The notes beneath the pieces were generated by a model. That model was given only the letters and a program-made list of their open reading frames with translations, was not told the origin of the DNA and ran no database searches. Shown here piece after piece: positions 1-11,231 of a DNA stretch of 64,000 nt. The translations under genes were made by a program, and so were the position numbers. How positions within the stretch are numbered: position 1 is the first letter of the stretch; every line of letters starts with the position of its first letter. Source of the stretch: Cephalotrichum gorgonifer (taxonomy: Eukaryota > Ascomycota > Sordariomycetes > Microascales > Microascaceae); the NCBI GenBank assembly GCA_900312665.1, contig ONZQ02000015.1:434001-498000 (forward strand). Reading direction: 5' to 3'.

Positions 1-654
1 ACACGAATGGCTATTCTTGACCAGAACGGGCGCATATGGGACAGTTGGAGACATCATAACGACCCCAGCTACATAATGCAGGGAGTCAATCAGAGGATCG
101 GTGGATCACTACAATCCAAGTATGACATGTCTGAGGGATCATGCTACGCCATGATCCTAGGGAATCTCATCACTATATAAACCACGGTCATTACCAAATG
201 CTAGCCATCTTTTTCTTTCCTTAGACGATAGTCAATCCAAGTTATTATCTGGAGTATCTTTGGCCAGAAGTCTCTTCTATGAAGCTACATATTTGTAATT
301 TCCTTTTGTGTCCCCCTAAACTTCCTAGAGAGGCAAACTCCTTACGGAGTTTTGACCAATGCATAATATTGCTACTAGCAACAGACACCGCACGAATGCC
401 ATGGCTGGCCGTCCGGAAGTAGTTCTAGCCGCATCCCTACATACGTAAATGTGTGCGAGAGGTTCTTATGTCAGCCGCTACCTAAAACTTGCTGCTCAAT
501 AGACATCACTCAGGCTACAACGACAAACATAATTGTCCAAGGAAGGCTCCTGTCGCCCCAAAGGCGAATTTGGATGGATCAGGCAACGCCTCAGTACTTA
601 CTGTATCATTCGGTTGATTTTGTTTAAACAGCCGAAGTCATCGTTAAGGCCGAG
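1..654. other. no gene recognised
   Basis: I see no supported gene here. The stretch presumably includes the upstream region of the F-box gene that starts at 655. It is moderately AT-rich and carries stop codons in all frames at short spacing. Confidence 0.5.
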
Positions 655-1467
655 ATGACGCCCTCCGCCCATCAAGTCCTGCTCCACATCTTCGACTGTC
701 TCGAGATGATTCTCCTCGATCTTCCCGCCGCCACTCTCCTCGCATGCGCACAGCGAGTCTGCAAAGCATGGCACAACACCATCGCCACGTCGCCACGCCT
801 CCAACGAAAAATATTTCTGTCGCCTTCTAGTGGTCGCGAGGGCCGCAGCCGGACGCCGAACCCGCTCCTCGCCACTTCCTTTCCTCGGTTCTTTACCACT
901 AGCCTGTACGATCATGCCGGCCCCGATGAGGTTCTCGAATCTCTTGGGGTACCAGGGGAGGTTCAGGGTATATTACAGCGGCCAAAACAAGAGCAACCCC
1001 CGTTGCTGAGAACCGGCGCGAGCTGGCGCCGGATGTTCCCTGAATACCCCATCACCTTCAAGCTGGGCCTTATCGAGGCGCGGGTGATGGTTGATTTGGT
1101 GTCGTACCATAGCGGCATCCTCGATGTGCCTTATGGCGTCACGATGGGGAAGTTGTTCGATACGGTGTACACCATGTTCTTGGGACGAGATACTTTTGCC
1201 GACCGCTTTTGTATTTACTGGCGGGACAAAACGCGAGACCCGAGGGTAACCCCTAGCTCTTATATTTACGGCAAGGAGGAGATAGCCCTGTCTACATTCC
1301 CCAGCGATGTCACAATCGTCATTTTTACGCATATCTACGATGGGGACCTCGCCCTACTGCCGGAATCAAAAGCCGACCTGAATCCACAATACATGCCTGC
1401 GGACTTCGATCTCAGTTTGGTCGATTTGCAGTTGGCATTTAGCCGGTTCGAGTATCCGTTCGAGTAG
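655..1467 (+). CDS. F-box domain protein
   Basis: Intronless 270-residue protein. An F-box-like motif lies at about residues 8 to 50: hydrophobic LEMILLDLP, then the characteristic AQRVCKAWHNTI and a short SPRLQRKIF segment, a layout common in the large F-box families of Pezizomycotina. F-box proteins of this kind are expected to bind Skp1 in SCF ubiquitin ligases and present substrates. The C-terminal two thirds, which would be the substrate side, has no motif I can name. The ATG at 655 opens directly into the F-box, with no earlier in-frame ATG nearby. The gene is convergent with the DUF7730-like gene at 1952-3173. The family call is firm; the substrate is unknown. Confidence 0.75.
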   Translation: MTPSAHQVLLHIFDCLEMILLDLPAATLLACAQRVCKAWHNTIATSPRLQRKIFLSPSSGREGRSRTPNPLLATSFPRFFTTSLYDHAGPDEVLESLGVPGEVQGILQRPKQEQPPLLRTGASWRRMFPEYPITFKLGLIEARVMVDLVSYHSGILDVPYGVTMGKLFDTVYTMFLGRDTFADRFCIYWRDKTRDPRVTPSSYIYGKEEIALSTFPSDVTIVIFTHIYDGDLALLPESKADLNPQYMPADFDLSLVDLQLAFSRFEYPFE

Positions 1468-1951
1468 AGCGGGCTGAGTCTGGGATGGGCCAAATCTTTA
1501 TGTGTAAAGGGATATGGCTCACATATAGACTTTCCATCTTCCATCTCTGCACGACCAAGACTGGCTTTCCTACGCCATGACTTGCCCCCTTGCCACATCC
1601 AATCAAATGATCTATCCAAACTTGCGTACACCAATGTGATCCGGGATTGCCTGAGATCTTCTTGAAGTGGCCTCCTCGACTTAATCTCAAACTACTTATT
1701 CTGGGGTATCTGAGTGTACATCGTGCAAGTGGTGCCGGACACACCAACACCCCACGGCCCCACAACCTCTGGTAGTGGGTGCTCCTCTTTCAATCGACCT
1801 TTTTGCTCCCATTACTTACACTCGTATAAACTGAGGCGTCAATGTTTCTGCTCACCGCACCTCTTCCATAACGACGTAGCCACCACCATTGCAAGCAAGG
1901 CGCACCTCCCTGAGGTAAGCTCCGGCGTTAGGAAACATACTTCACGGAATT
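1468..1951. other. convergent intergenic spacer
   Basis: This is the spacer between the 3' ends of two convergent genes. I see no gene or obvious repeat. The 3' untranslated regions of both neighbours must lie here. Confidence 0.5.
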
Positions 1952-3173
1952 CTAACAATAACGTGGGTAGACGTACCTTGTTTCGCTTGTATGAATGTAC
2001 CTATCAAACGTGCCACCGGGGTTAACCATGTACAGGGGCGGGTGGAACCTATCGCCAGAGCCCCGTTTGTAGACCCGGACTGCGGCGCCCTCCATGAAGC
2101 CCTCCTCCGGACCTATTCCTGGACCTAGGGGCGTACTAATAGTGACATTCGCGACGTTCTTGAAGGGAGCGAGGATGTGTGCCAGTCCGTCGGCATCAAA
2201 CTCGGTAATACCAGTGTAGTCATAGCCGAGGTCGCTATCTTCAATAGACCACGTAGTTGATCGTGCGGGTATCCAGATATTAAGGGTGCTGAGGTTCTGG
2301 AACAGGTCAAGCCGTAGCCAGTGAAAGTCGTAGATGCTATGCCGGCCTTCTAGGCCAGGGAGGTCATGGTTCGCACAAACTACGAGTGCAGGGAACTCGG
2401 GGGTGATGGAGAGTTCCAGGGTCCTGGCAAATTTGAAAAAGCCCGGGGGGGTAATGCCTACCTTATGCCAGGAGTCCATGGGTGGGGGGAGCTTGCAATA
2501 CCCGAAGAACATCTGCACGGATCTCAGGTCGGTAAACACGAATGTTATCGACTCGTAGATAGACTTCAGGCATTGCTCTGATCTAAATTGGGATAGAGTG
2601 AGTAAGTCTGAATAGTGATGGAAAAGCGGGTTGCGGAAGTCGAGTTTTAGCGACTCACAGGAGCTTGCATGACAACAGCATAGGGAGATATGCGCTCTGG
2701 AAGGGTATGCGTGGCTTGTCCTTATCTACCAGGTTCTTCTTGAAGCAAATGGGCCCTGAGGTTGTGAAGCAGTGGTAAACCCCCAGGCCATGCTTCTGGT
2801 TCACTCGCTCCCCACACGCCCAGTGGTTTATCCACGGCGACTGGAGACGGCGGTTTGAATTGATTAGCCTAGAGGCCAGAGGATTGTCCATATCCTGAGT
2901 CTTTTGCATATCCCGACCGAGAGGGATCCCCAGTTCACACCTCAGCTTCTCGAGCTCAGCCTGAAGCTCGTCTTTGACTCTGTACGTCGTCGTACACGGC
3001 CAGCGGCAGAAGTGCCTGTCCGCACCGTCGCCGTGCCATACAATATGCTGGCGCAGGTTTCCGGAGGAGCGCCATAGCTCAAGGTAGATGGCGTCTCGCA
3101 CTTCGGTGGGCAGAGTGACAAGGCGGGTGACGAAGGCGGACTGGGATTGTGGGTTGATTGACGTAGAAGGCAT
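1952..3173 (-). CDS. DUF7730-like hypothetical protein, two exons
   Basis: Two exons on the minus strand: 3173-2659 and 2582-1952, joined by a 76-base intron with donor GTGAGT and acceptor TTTAG. The join keeps frame and gives 381 residues. Exon 1 starts near the N terminus with LPTEVRDAIYLELWR, the LPxEVRxxIY-type motif that opens fungal DUF7730-like proteins. The splice then yields LLSCKLL followed by SEQCLKSIYESITFVF, matching the family's pattern of CKxIYxE..xLLY..xTFxF. The remainder has leucine-rich beta-like stretches. The function of the family is unknown. The stop at 1952 follows a possible donor (GTACGT near 1974), so a further 3' exon cannot be excluded. Confidence 0.65.
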
Positions 3174-4262
3174 AGGTAGGACTCTATAGCCGCGGAGAGG
3201 TCTATTTCATTGCTCGTTAGAGCACCTGGCGCGTGAGGACAGGTTGACTCTGGATCCTGATGGCGCACGCGGGGGTCGCCAGGTGAGTGGCGAGAGGTGC
3301 GGCAGGGTTCTCAACGGTGGTGGAGGCGGCGGGCAAGATGACTTGACGAAACTCGATGGGCTACAAAAATTGACTAGGTATTAAAGTTAAAACATGTCCG
3401 GACTGCTTCCAGATTCATGCCAAGTGACGGGATTGAAGAATAGGAGGATTGAAGGATCGGAGAAGTGAAGGATCTTGAAGGATTGGAGGATTGAGGAGGA
3501 AGGTGGGGGCCGGCCAGTACATGTAGACATCTGCATCGGGGTTTCGCCAAGTTTCCGGCTCTCCCGCCCCGGACAAATGCAATGAACAAATCCTCTCCCA
3601 ATCATTGATCAAGGCTTCCGCTTTCGGCCTGGTCCGTAATACGCCAGATGCACGTGACACGGTCCGCTTCACCAACCTGGATCTCCTTCTCGTAGTTGCG
3701 ATTTTCCTTCCTTGCAGACTTCGTTCCAATTCAACGTCGCGGTCTTAGTGGGAACACCTAAGCTGGAGGTTTAGAAGATAATCGAAGAGATACGGTTACA
3801 TTGCTTCGCAGAGTGATCATGTCATAGTTGGGCTCATGTTAGGTGTATGATGGATCCAGTAACAGCCAAAAGCCGGGATTGATATTAGGCTCATGAGCCT
3901 AGTTGCAGGAGGGCAGACAAAGGTTTAGTCCGAGAGCTTTGTGAAACTTACTGGTCAAATAAGAACCTATGGGGTCACCAAAGCGGCCTAGTGGGTTCCG
4001 GAATCTCTACAAGGTAGTCGAGTAGTGTAAGGGGATATGCTTGGGCTGCATTGTTAGCTAGTAGGCTTTGAGTTACGCCAGGGTCGCTCACGGCAGCCGA
4101 CTTAAATCTTACAAGGTTGTGATGGGTTAATTATGCTGCACGGAAATACAGTTCTTCTACTCATGGGTGGTTTACCCAGTGCACAACCTACTTGCACGTG
4201 ATGGCAAGGGAACCAAACCATTTCATACATTTAGGAACTCAGGAATGCATCCTCGACCTCCT
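3174..4262. other. long intergenic region
   Basis: No gene is supported. Open frames at 3374-3729 on the minus strand are low-complexity products of a purine-rich repeat (listed separately). The remainder is ordinary spacer upstream of two divergently placed genes. Confidence 0.5.
3429..3505. repeat. degenerate purine-rich tandem repeat
   Basis: A degenerate short-unit repeat of the form GGATTGAAGGATYGGAGRA runs through this stretch, with many GAAGGAT and GGAGGATTGA copies. It produces spurious serine/proline-rich open frames on the minus strand. No coding function is inferred. Confidence 0.7.
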
Positions 4263-4284
4263 CCCCCCCCCCCCCCCCCCCCCC
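4263..4284. repeat. poly-C tract (about 22 C)
   Basis: An uninterrupted run of about 22 C lies 45 bases upstream of the ATG at 4329. Such runs are prone to length change and to assembly error, so the exact length is uncertain. Confidence 0.85.
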
Positions 4285-4328
4285 GGTTCCCCATTTCCCA
4301 CTGATTGTAACCATCTTTCGTTATTACC

Positions 4329-5232
4329 ATGTCGACAGTCTCCAGTTCCGTGGACCGGCTTCAGGCACACCACGTTGTCAGTCCGTGGCGCTGGACAGAT
4401 GAGCAGCTTAAGTTTCTTCGGCTCTCGTTCCCTTCGAGTTACACGCCTATACCTGTGGTACCAACTACCGAGGTTCTTTGCAAAGGCGATGTAACGAACG
4501 ACATAACCGGCTTTTGCAGCCCTCGGTTCGTCCAGAGAAACGCTGCCATGACCACACTCCTTACTGACCATTCCGGTCCCTTCAAGTCAAGGTATGTAAA
4601 CTTCCTTCGACATGCGGATTTGACTGAACCTGTGTTTTGTTTCTTCATATAGCGAGAATGTGATATTCCGGTATAGGCGACACGAACGACACCTCGGATG
4701 TGTCGTATTTGAGCCAATCCGTGGGCGTGAAGAGGAGGCGCGGAGCCAACCTAACCTTCGCCTTTGTGCCTATGTGGATGAGGGATACATATTCCATATC
4801 AGGAAAGCACACGCCGGGTCACCCCGTGAGATCCAGCAGATAAAATCGGAGCAGTACCGGCCGTACATTGCCGCCCTTCTCATCGCCATTGCCCAAGAGA
4901 GGCGTTCAGAGGGCGCAGGCGTGGACTCTGGCCATATCACAGTCAGTTAACTCTTGGATCCCGGCTTCCAGTTCCTCAACTGACCACTCAGAAGGCCTCA
5001 GTTTTATTCTCGCGAAATAATCACAGATGTCATCCACAACATCTACATCTACATAGCGCAGATCCCGCTCACGCTGATCGAATACCTTGACCGACCTACA
5101 CACATCCTCCCTGCATACGATCCGATTGAGGTTTTGTTCTTTTCAGTGCGCTCTAAGCCCATCCCGACGTTGCGCCAGCGCATCGTCATGGCCTTGTCCG
5201 ACAATGCGCCACAAGACATGGGCAATTGCTAG
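4329..5232 (+). CDS. member of a multicopy fungal hypothetical family, three exons
   Basis: Three exons: 4329-4591, 4653-4941 and 5002-5232, with introns of 61 and 60 bases (GTATGT...ATATAG and GTCAGT...CCTCAG). The phases fit and give 260 residues ending in TAG. The layout is a short N-terminal region with a tryptophan (SPWRWTDEQL), a middle segment SENVIFRYRRHERH, and a C-terminal segment beginning IYIYIAQIP then LDRPTHILP. From memory this resembles a fungal family of unknown function found in many copies with the pattern YxYTAxIPxxFLDKLDxPSxxxP. The second intron is the less certain one, because GTTAAC at 4946 is a rival donor. A 22-C tract sits just upstream. No function is proposed. Confidence 0.55.
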
Positions 5233-6201
5233 ACGGCGCCATATCGCTAGCCATCTGTTTCGGTCATATTGCCTAGCAGCTCCGTATTAGATTTGGGCCG
5301 GGTCCATTGGCCAACAAAACCGGCATGATAGAACGAGAACGAATCCTCGGAAGTATTGCTAGGCAGCAGATCTTCAAAGTTCATATATGGGGATGAGGAC
5401 GGGAAGGAGATAGGTATGCCCCATAGGGTGCATCATAGAGTTGGAGATCCTTCTCGGATGGAAGGGATGCTCACAATTCTCAAACTCCAGGCACTTGGTT
5501 GGAGGGCTATGTGTTGTACCAGTACAAAGTCTCAGAGAGAAGCAGGACGCTCAGATAAATTGATAATTTTATGGCCATGATACCTTAACAGGGGTGTTGT
5601 GTCGTTTAATCCCGGCTCACTATTACTAGCCTCCTTCCTCTCTAGTGCCTTCCACATCTCATACTCATTGTCACTCGACTTGTACGAGTATTCGTATGGC
5701 GCCTGTAGCCTGCGACTTGATATACCGACCCATTGTCTATATTCGCTCCCTCCTACCCTAATGGACGCAGAATGATTGTTCTTTGCCTAGCAAGTAAAAG
5801 GTTGGATATTGCAGTTTTTATTACAAATGTCTCATCGATTATGCCAATATCTCTCGACTAAGTATTCTTGATCTTGATCTAAAAGAGCCTGGACAAATCT
5901 AAGAGGAAGAGTGCTCTTTGTGACACACTGGGATAAATATTCCGTAAATTAAGATACTACAGACAATGGGCACAATGGTAGTGCCAGAATTTCAGTGAAT
6001 ATAAATCAGTGAGCCACAGACTCCTTCCCATTCCTCCATCCCGATATCTCATCCTCGCAACTCAAGTCCACTTCATCCATCTCTCGCCACTCCCGTCTCT
6101 CACCAACCCGGAACGCTTCCGCATATTTTACACTGATCGATCCCCCTCACATACAGTGCATCTACTTATACCTTCCTAGGCTTAAATTCTTTGTCGCGAA
6201 T
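5233..6201. other. intergenic region, AT-rich
   Basis: No gene is supported. The segment from about 5560 to 6000 is visibly AT-richer than its surroundings. The last 150 bases are CT-rich, as is common just upstream of fungal start codons, and lead into the gene at 6202. Confidence 0.5.
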
Positions 6202-6837
6202 ATGGGCGCTCCCCTGGAAGTCTTCAACGGCTCCTCCCCGAGCGCAGACTTTAGCACCGGCGCGAATGCCATCGAGCGCTTCGCCAGCTTCTTCGCCGAA
6301 GATAAAGGCACCCACAAAGTCATGGAGAGCCTAACAGCTGCCGTCGTGGTAAAGGAGGCCGATCTGACGTCCCCCGCAGTATGGATCCACGCCTCCCTTA
6401 TGTTTGAGACTGAGTATCGATTAAGACACGTCACGTCGGAGGCGGAGGAAGAGGACTTCGACTTCCCCCATATGTCCATGGTAGAGAAGGCGAACATCAT
6501 CCAGAACGCCTTCATCATGGTGTATACCTGGCTCGAGACTCAGCTCCCGATGCCCTGGAATCGATCGGTTGGTTGGAGCGTGTGCCATTGGTTGCTGGCT
6601 AACTACCTCGAGCATCATGCTGATGAAGACTTCCAGATGAGCCGAGAAAACGGAGCTAGCGCGGCAGTTGTGCGACTGCAAGCTTTCCGAGTGGCCGTAA
6701 GAGAGAATGCCGTCAATACTAGCTTTTCACGAGATGAGTACCGGCTCATTGTCACGGGCGATAGGTTTACGCTTTCGGGGCGTGTGCCATCGGGAGAAAG
6801 CCCCACGGATGGCCGTTGGGTGAATATTGACTTATAA
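6202..6837 (+). CDS. hypothetical protein, not recognised
   Basis: Single-exon ORF of 211 residues, preceded by a CT-rich leader typical of fungal promoters. The protein looks soluble and largely helical, with acidic stretches (EAEEEDFDF near residue 75) and tryptophan-rich segments (YTWLETQLPMPWNR, then GWSVCHWLLANYLEHH at about 115-140). There is no signal peptide or membrane segment. I do not recognise the family. Length, leader and balanced composition argue for a real gene, while the opposite strand carries only shorter shadow frames. Confidence 0.5.
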   Translation: MGAPLEVFNGSSPSADFSTGANAIERFASFFAEDKGTHKVMESLTAAVVVKEADLTSPAVWIHASLMFETEYRLRHVTSEAEEEDFDFPHMSMVEKANIIQNAFIMVYTWLETQLPMPWNRSVGWSVCHWLLANYLEHHADEDFQMSRENGASAAVVRLQAFRVAVRENAVNTSFSRDEYRLIVTGDRFTLSGRVPSGESPTDGRWVNIDL

Positions 6838-7113
6838 TTCTAGAAACATGTTTGCTTCATCATAGGTGAGGTTTTGGCAGATACAAGATGAATAAAGTGG
6901 CTGTTTAGAGCTAGTTTACGAATATATCTTGGTTATCTTGAACATCGTATACACTGGTGATTTTGATATTATAGTTGCAAGTATTGAATACCTACCACAT
7001 GGGAACTTGGCCTTGAAGTTTGGAATCGTCGTGTTTGATATGGAAACATCCGGGGAGAAGCTGAGCGCTAGGACCATCCCCCCAATATCATGTTAACTAA
7101 ACCAAGTACTGTC

Positions 7114-8168
7114 TCAGGAGCTAATCGCCTTAACAATCTCCAAAATCCGCCCACCCAGCCTCTCCCCCGATAGGCCGATAGCCAGCGCGTAGCTAATGTG
7201 GTTGTGTCCCTCCATTGTCTCAAAAAGAGGCATGGAATTCATCTTCCCTCGGTATTCCTCCAAGAATGCGAAGTTGGCGCCTAAAATCTCTTCGGAGTCG
7301 TACTGACCGACCATGACGACAATCTTGGGACTCTCCTCGGCTGTCTCCTGGCCCCAGTCCGACTGCCGAAACAGAGCCACCGAGGTTTGGTTATTCACAA
7401 CGGCCTCATCCTCGGTGCCGTAGTACTGAAACATGTTGGTTCTTCTCCTGGGGATTTGCAGGTCGTACTGGAACGGTGCACTGAGGAATATGGCGCTGCT
7501 CAGAGCGTTGCTTGCCACCCGTGAAGTAAACAGGGCCATGGCTAGATGTGCACCCCCTGCGCTTTGTCCGATGACGTGGATATTATTAGCCGCGCCGCCA
7601 TAGTCAGCTATGGTTCCTTTAATCCACTCGACAGCTCTCGCAACATCGTCGGCGCCGTCTGGATATCGTGCCTCGGGCAGGAGTCTGTAGGTGGCCAGGA
7701 TACAGACATACCCCTGCGATGCAAAGAAGTAGCCTAGGATTTAGTAAGCCTCCGGTGTTTGCTTGTTCAGGCCAATCAATCTGGATCCCCTCTTCGTCCG
7801 TTATACCTATGTTTGAATGGAAGTATTCGGAGATATCATTGTCTCCGGCAACGAAGGCTCCGCCGTGGATATAGACAATGACTGGTCGTTTCCCATAGGC
7901 CGCCTTTGGGGCGTAAACCTATTCGTATTCTAGAAGTAAGTAAACCATTAATTTCGGAAGAGTAAAGCAGGAAACTTACATCAAGTCGGTGCCTCTCGTG
8001 TGGCCCATACTTTAGCCCCTTGACGACCTGTACTGACGCTGCTCGTTCTTCCGAAAACTCCAGCTTCTGCTGCACAGTAAATATCTTTTCACATTCTGCT
8101 TTTACTTCGGGACTCCACTTGTTTCCGAACTGGGCGACTCTCTGCAGCAATGAGTCTAGGCCCGACAT
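7114..8168 (-). CDS. alpha/beta hydrolase fold esterase (AB_hydrolase_3 type)
   Basis: Three exons: 8168-7980, 7918-7807 and 7733-7114, with introns of 61 and 73 bases. The reading frame closes exactly to 306 residues. The oxyanion-hole motif HGGAF lies near residue 80, and the nucleophile elbow GQSAGG follows the segment ADYGGAANNIHVI. An aspartate in QYDSEE and a histidine in GHNHISY are plausible for the rest of the Ser-Asp-His triad. There is no signal peptide, so it is probably cytosolic. The family includes carboxylesterases, lipases and kynurenine-formamidase-like enzymes that cleave small esters or amides. The substrate cannot be told from sequence. The first intron needs the GAATAG acceptor, because the nearer TTCTAG leaves a stop in frame. 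Confidence 0.8.
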
Positions 8169-9131
8169 GATTTGAGCAACGCTGGGCTATATTGCAAGTA
8201 GAAGCAAATGTGATTTGGATCGGCTGGGGAGTGCAGGCTGGGATCCACCTTTTATATCTTACGGGACTTCCCCACCTCGCCTTGTGTAACTGAGCATTCG
8301 TCCATTATATGATTTTATTCAGCCGAGACACCTCTCACCGCCTCCCGTATGTACATCTGGTTGGCAACCGGAATATTGTCCTCGCAGATGACCCGGACCC
8401 TTTCATGGGAGATGACCCTGAATTACTGGATCAATCATTGATTCATATTGGAGGTCATAAATGGCGAGCATGCTAAGTTATCCAGATGGAATCGCACCTA
8501 TTTTCGGAATCAGTGTTGAACAGCACTACAGGTGGCCGCCCCGTAACATATATTTCTCCGCTTTGGGAGCCGGACTTTCATAGCGCTGACTGTGCTACTG
8601 GTTATCTTGAATCTGGGTGTTTTGCATACGAGCGATTAAATGGCGACTGAGAGTTGGGTATATCTGATCGACGAGACCCGTAACATATAGAAATTTCCTG
8701 ATTCTAAGGTAAAATATGAGTCCCCAACCTAGCCCCCCAGACAGCAGTCTATGGGGGTACATCTGAAGTATCTATCAGGGTTCTCGACATGCTAACATAT
8801 CCTGCCACTGACTTCAATGTGCGTGACGGTGGGGTTCATAACCTGGGATGTCTTATACCCACCCATCTTCCATGATTGGCGAAGAATTTCGTGGTCTTTC
8901 GTAGGCCGAGACGATACCGTGGTCGTGTCTGCGTCTTCTAGACATCCGTAGAGTTGCAAGGCAGTTCCTGTCTTCAAGCATTGCCAATAAATTCTAGCAA
9001 CAAAGAATAATTCCTCATTGGGACAAATAGGCATGGAATTGGCCAATAGCAGCTCATAGAGACAGAGCTGTTCTCATGGAGCGCCCGAACCTCTTCCCGT
9101 CTCATCCGGCCTCATCCCGGATGGAAGGAGC
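8169..9131. other. intergenic region
   Basis: No supported gene. The 84-codon minus frame at 8792-9046 resembles nothing I know and lacks context. A short direct repeat, CCCGTAACATATA, occurs at about 8541 and again near 8678. Confidence 0.45.
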
Positions 9132-9138
9132 AAAAAAA
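9132..9138 (-). terminator. RNA polymerase III terminator (T run)
   Basis: Seven consecutive T on the minus strand lie about 42 bases beyond the tRNA-Lys 3' end, the expected signal for RNA polymerase III termination. A hairpin lies between the gene and this run. Confidence 0.6.
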
Positions 9139-9179
9139 GATCGGTTGTACCCGAGTATTCTCGGGTGCACTGGGAATTG

Positions 9180-9252
9180 AGCCCAATGCGGGGGTCGAAC
9201 CCGCAGCCTTCAGATTAAGAGTCTGACGCTCTACCGATTGAGCTAACCGGGC
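9180..9252 (-). tRNA. tRNA-Lys (anticodon CTT)
   Basis: Read on the minus strand the sequence folds into a standard cloverleaf. The acceptor stem GCCCGGT pairs with ATTGGGC (two G-T pairs), the D arm is TAGCTCAATCGGTAGAGC, the anticodon stem TCAGA/TCTGA encloses loop CTCTTAA with anticodon CTT, and the T arm contains GGTTCGACCCC. There is no intron, and the discriminator base is T. It matches the usual fungal tRNA-Lys(CTT), which decodes AAG. Confidence 0.95.
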
Positions 9253-9683
9253 GGGTTATTGGGTGTGGTCCTCTTGGTTCACGGAGGCGCTATGAGCCCT
9301 AGTCTTAGCTTCGGTGATTTAAGATCCACCGTGCCTCCGCTAGCCGAAATCTTCGATACCTCGGCGTCAAAAATGTGGGCAAGGGAGATTCTTGACTCCA
9401 CAATACCGTTCCGATCTATATACCAGTGGGGTGGGTATCTCTAGGTTGGAAGCTGGCTGGTCCTAGCTCATGGATGCCAAGGCTCGCAATATAGTCCTCT
9501 CAAAGCATGAATGCAATCGAAAGAGTGAATCAGAGTCAAGGCTGGACGCAAGCATCACATTAAACGACATAAAGTCACCCGCCGCTACTCCGCACTCTCA
9601 AATACGATATTGCAGCACTAACGAACTTTCTGCCCCTCGTGAACTCAGTACATATAGAGATATAACCAACCCCTAGTCCTCTC
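9253..9683. other. intergenic spacer
   Basis: Nothing is supported between the tRNA-Lys gene and the 3' end of the GH28 gene. Short open frames are random. Confidence 0.5.
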
Positions 9684-11126
9684 TCATCTATTGCCATTCA
9701 ACTGCTGCGGGAAGTTCGACGGACACGGCCCCGTACACTGCAACCCCATCGAATTCTGGTTAGCAATATTTGAGCACAAGAACTTGATGTCGTCCCCGTT
9801 CTTCGACCGAATATCAATGTCCTCGAAGCGAAAGTTCTGGCACGGCGACGACCTGCTGCAGTACATGCCCGCCCCGATATTGTACCGCGACGTTCCCGTG
9901 ATGTTCTGCCAGGTTATGTCCGTGATGGGTATCCTGCTGTTGTCGCAGTTCTGGCCGGAGTAAATGCACGGGGACACGTATATGGGCTGGTTAACGTCCT
10001 CGAACGCAATGTTGCGGAAGGTCACGTTGCGGACGTGGCCGACGCCCGGGTACGTCTTTATCCACGCCGCGTTTGAGGAGTGGCGGCAGAAGACGTTCTC
10101 GAAGACGACGTCGTCGACGTATTCAGCTTGCGAGGGAGGGTTTCCCATGCTGCCGATGACCATACATCCTGATTCGTAGCAGGTGGCGTTCGAGACGGAG
10201 ATGTTGGTCGAGTTACCCTTGACGGAAATGCAGTCCTAATGCAGGCCCGCCGTTAGCCTCACTACCGTGGCTCTCAGGACGGAAACTAGCTCAACTGGGA
10301 TACGCGTCCCTTCCGGAAGGGAAGAAGACATAATACTCACATCGCCGCATGTCACCGTCCAGTTCTTCAACACCACATCCCTCGAGTTCCACGTGTCCGT
10401 CCCATCCGTATTCACCGTACCCCACTGCGACGCCGACGTCGAGTTCATGTCGATATTCGTCATGGTGATATTCTGCGAGTGCGCAATAAAGGTGTTCCAG
10501 AACTGGCTCTGCCTCCATGTAATACCATCAATGAAAACGTCGTTCGCATACCAGAGTGTTAGGCTAATCGGCCGCCCGTTCTGGTTGCTCTGGTCCCTGT
10601 TCTGGTCGTACCAGATCTGCCCATTCCCGAAGAAGAGCGCCTTTCCGTGTCCCAGCATGGTGATGTTCGTTCCCCCTATCCGCCAGGCCGTCGACCGCGC
10701 TGCGTAGGTTACGGGAAGCGAGTTGGAGAGCCAGTACTGAATGTTGTCGCCGCTCCACTCCAGGTGCCCGTAGATATCGATGTGGACGTTTTTCAGGCCG
10801 GGGACGTCCATGATCTGGCGGACCATGTAGTCCCCTTCTTCGATTATGATGTGGCCATCCTGGCCGCATTCTTTGAAGGCTGAGAGAATGGAAGGGGTGT
10901 CGTCGACGCGCTGGCCGCCACCAGGGAACTGCGGTTCACGACTCTGGAGGACGTTTATCGAAGGATCCTCGGCACGGGCCTTGATAGGGGGAGTTCCGTG
11001 GGGCCAGGCGCGTTTCTCGTTAGTGCTCTCTGGGGTGACAGTGCAGGTGCTCCCCTCCTTCACCATGGCTGCTAGGGCCCCTCTAGAGAGCCATCCTAGG
11101 AAGGTTATCGTGCTGTAAAGCCGCAT
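9684..11126 (-). CDS. secreted glycoside hydrolase family 28, exo-acting pectinase type
   Basis: Two exons: 11126-10341 and 10235-9684, separated by a 105-base intron (GTGAGT...ATTAG) that interrupts the catalytic CGD-DC motif. The protein is 445 residues, the usual GH28 size. A signal peptide covers about residues 1-20. Family landmarks are NTDGTD, CGDDCIS across the splice junction, and WIKTYPG in place of the RIK motif. The position that carries GHG in endopolygalacturonases reads ESGCMVIGSMG, without that histidine. This pattern fits exo-polygalacturonase, exo-rhamnogalacturonase and alpha-L-rhamnosidase members (fungal RgxA/B/C and PgaX types). It should act outside the cell on pectin backbones or side chains. 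Family confidence is high, substrate moderate. Confidence 0.88.
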
Positions 11127-11231
11127 AGCGACGATTTGACGTCTGTATTAGGCTTAGAATATCCGCACGCCAAGGAGAAAGAACGATACCAAGAGCTTCA
11201 GCCGCCCCACGCCAAAGCCTTACACGGGGGC

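Noticed and set aside
3374..3729. Minus-strand frames of 72-104 codons
   Set aside because: They are Ser/Pro/Arg-rich products of a purine-rich tandem repeat and overlap in two frames without motifs.
8792..9046. 84-codon minus-strand frame
   Set aside because: No motif, no recognisable leader and no family resemblance; likely chance.
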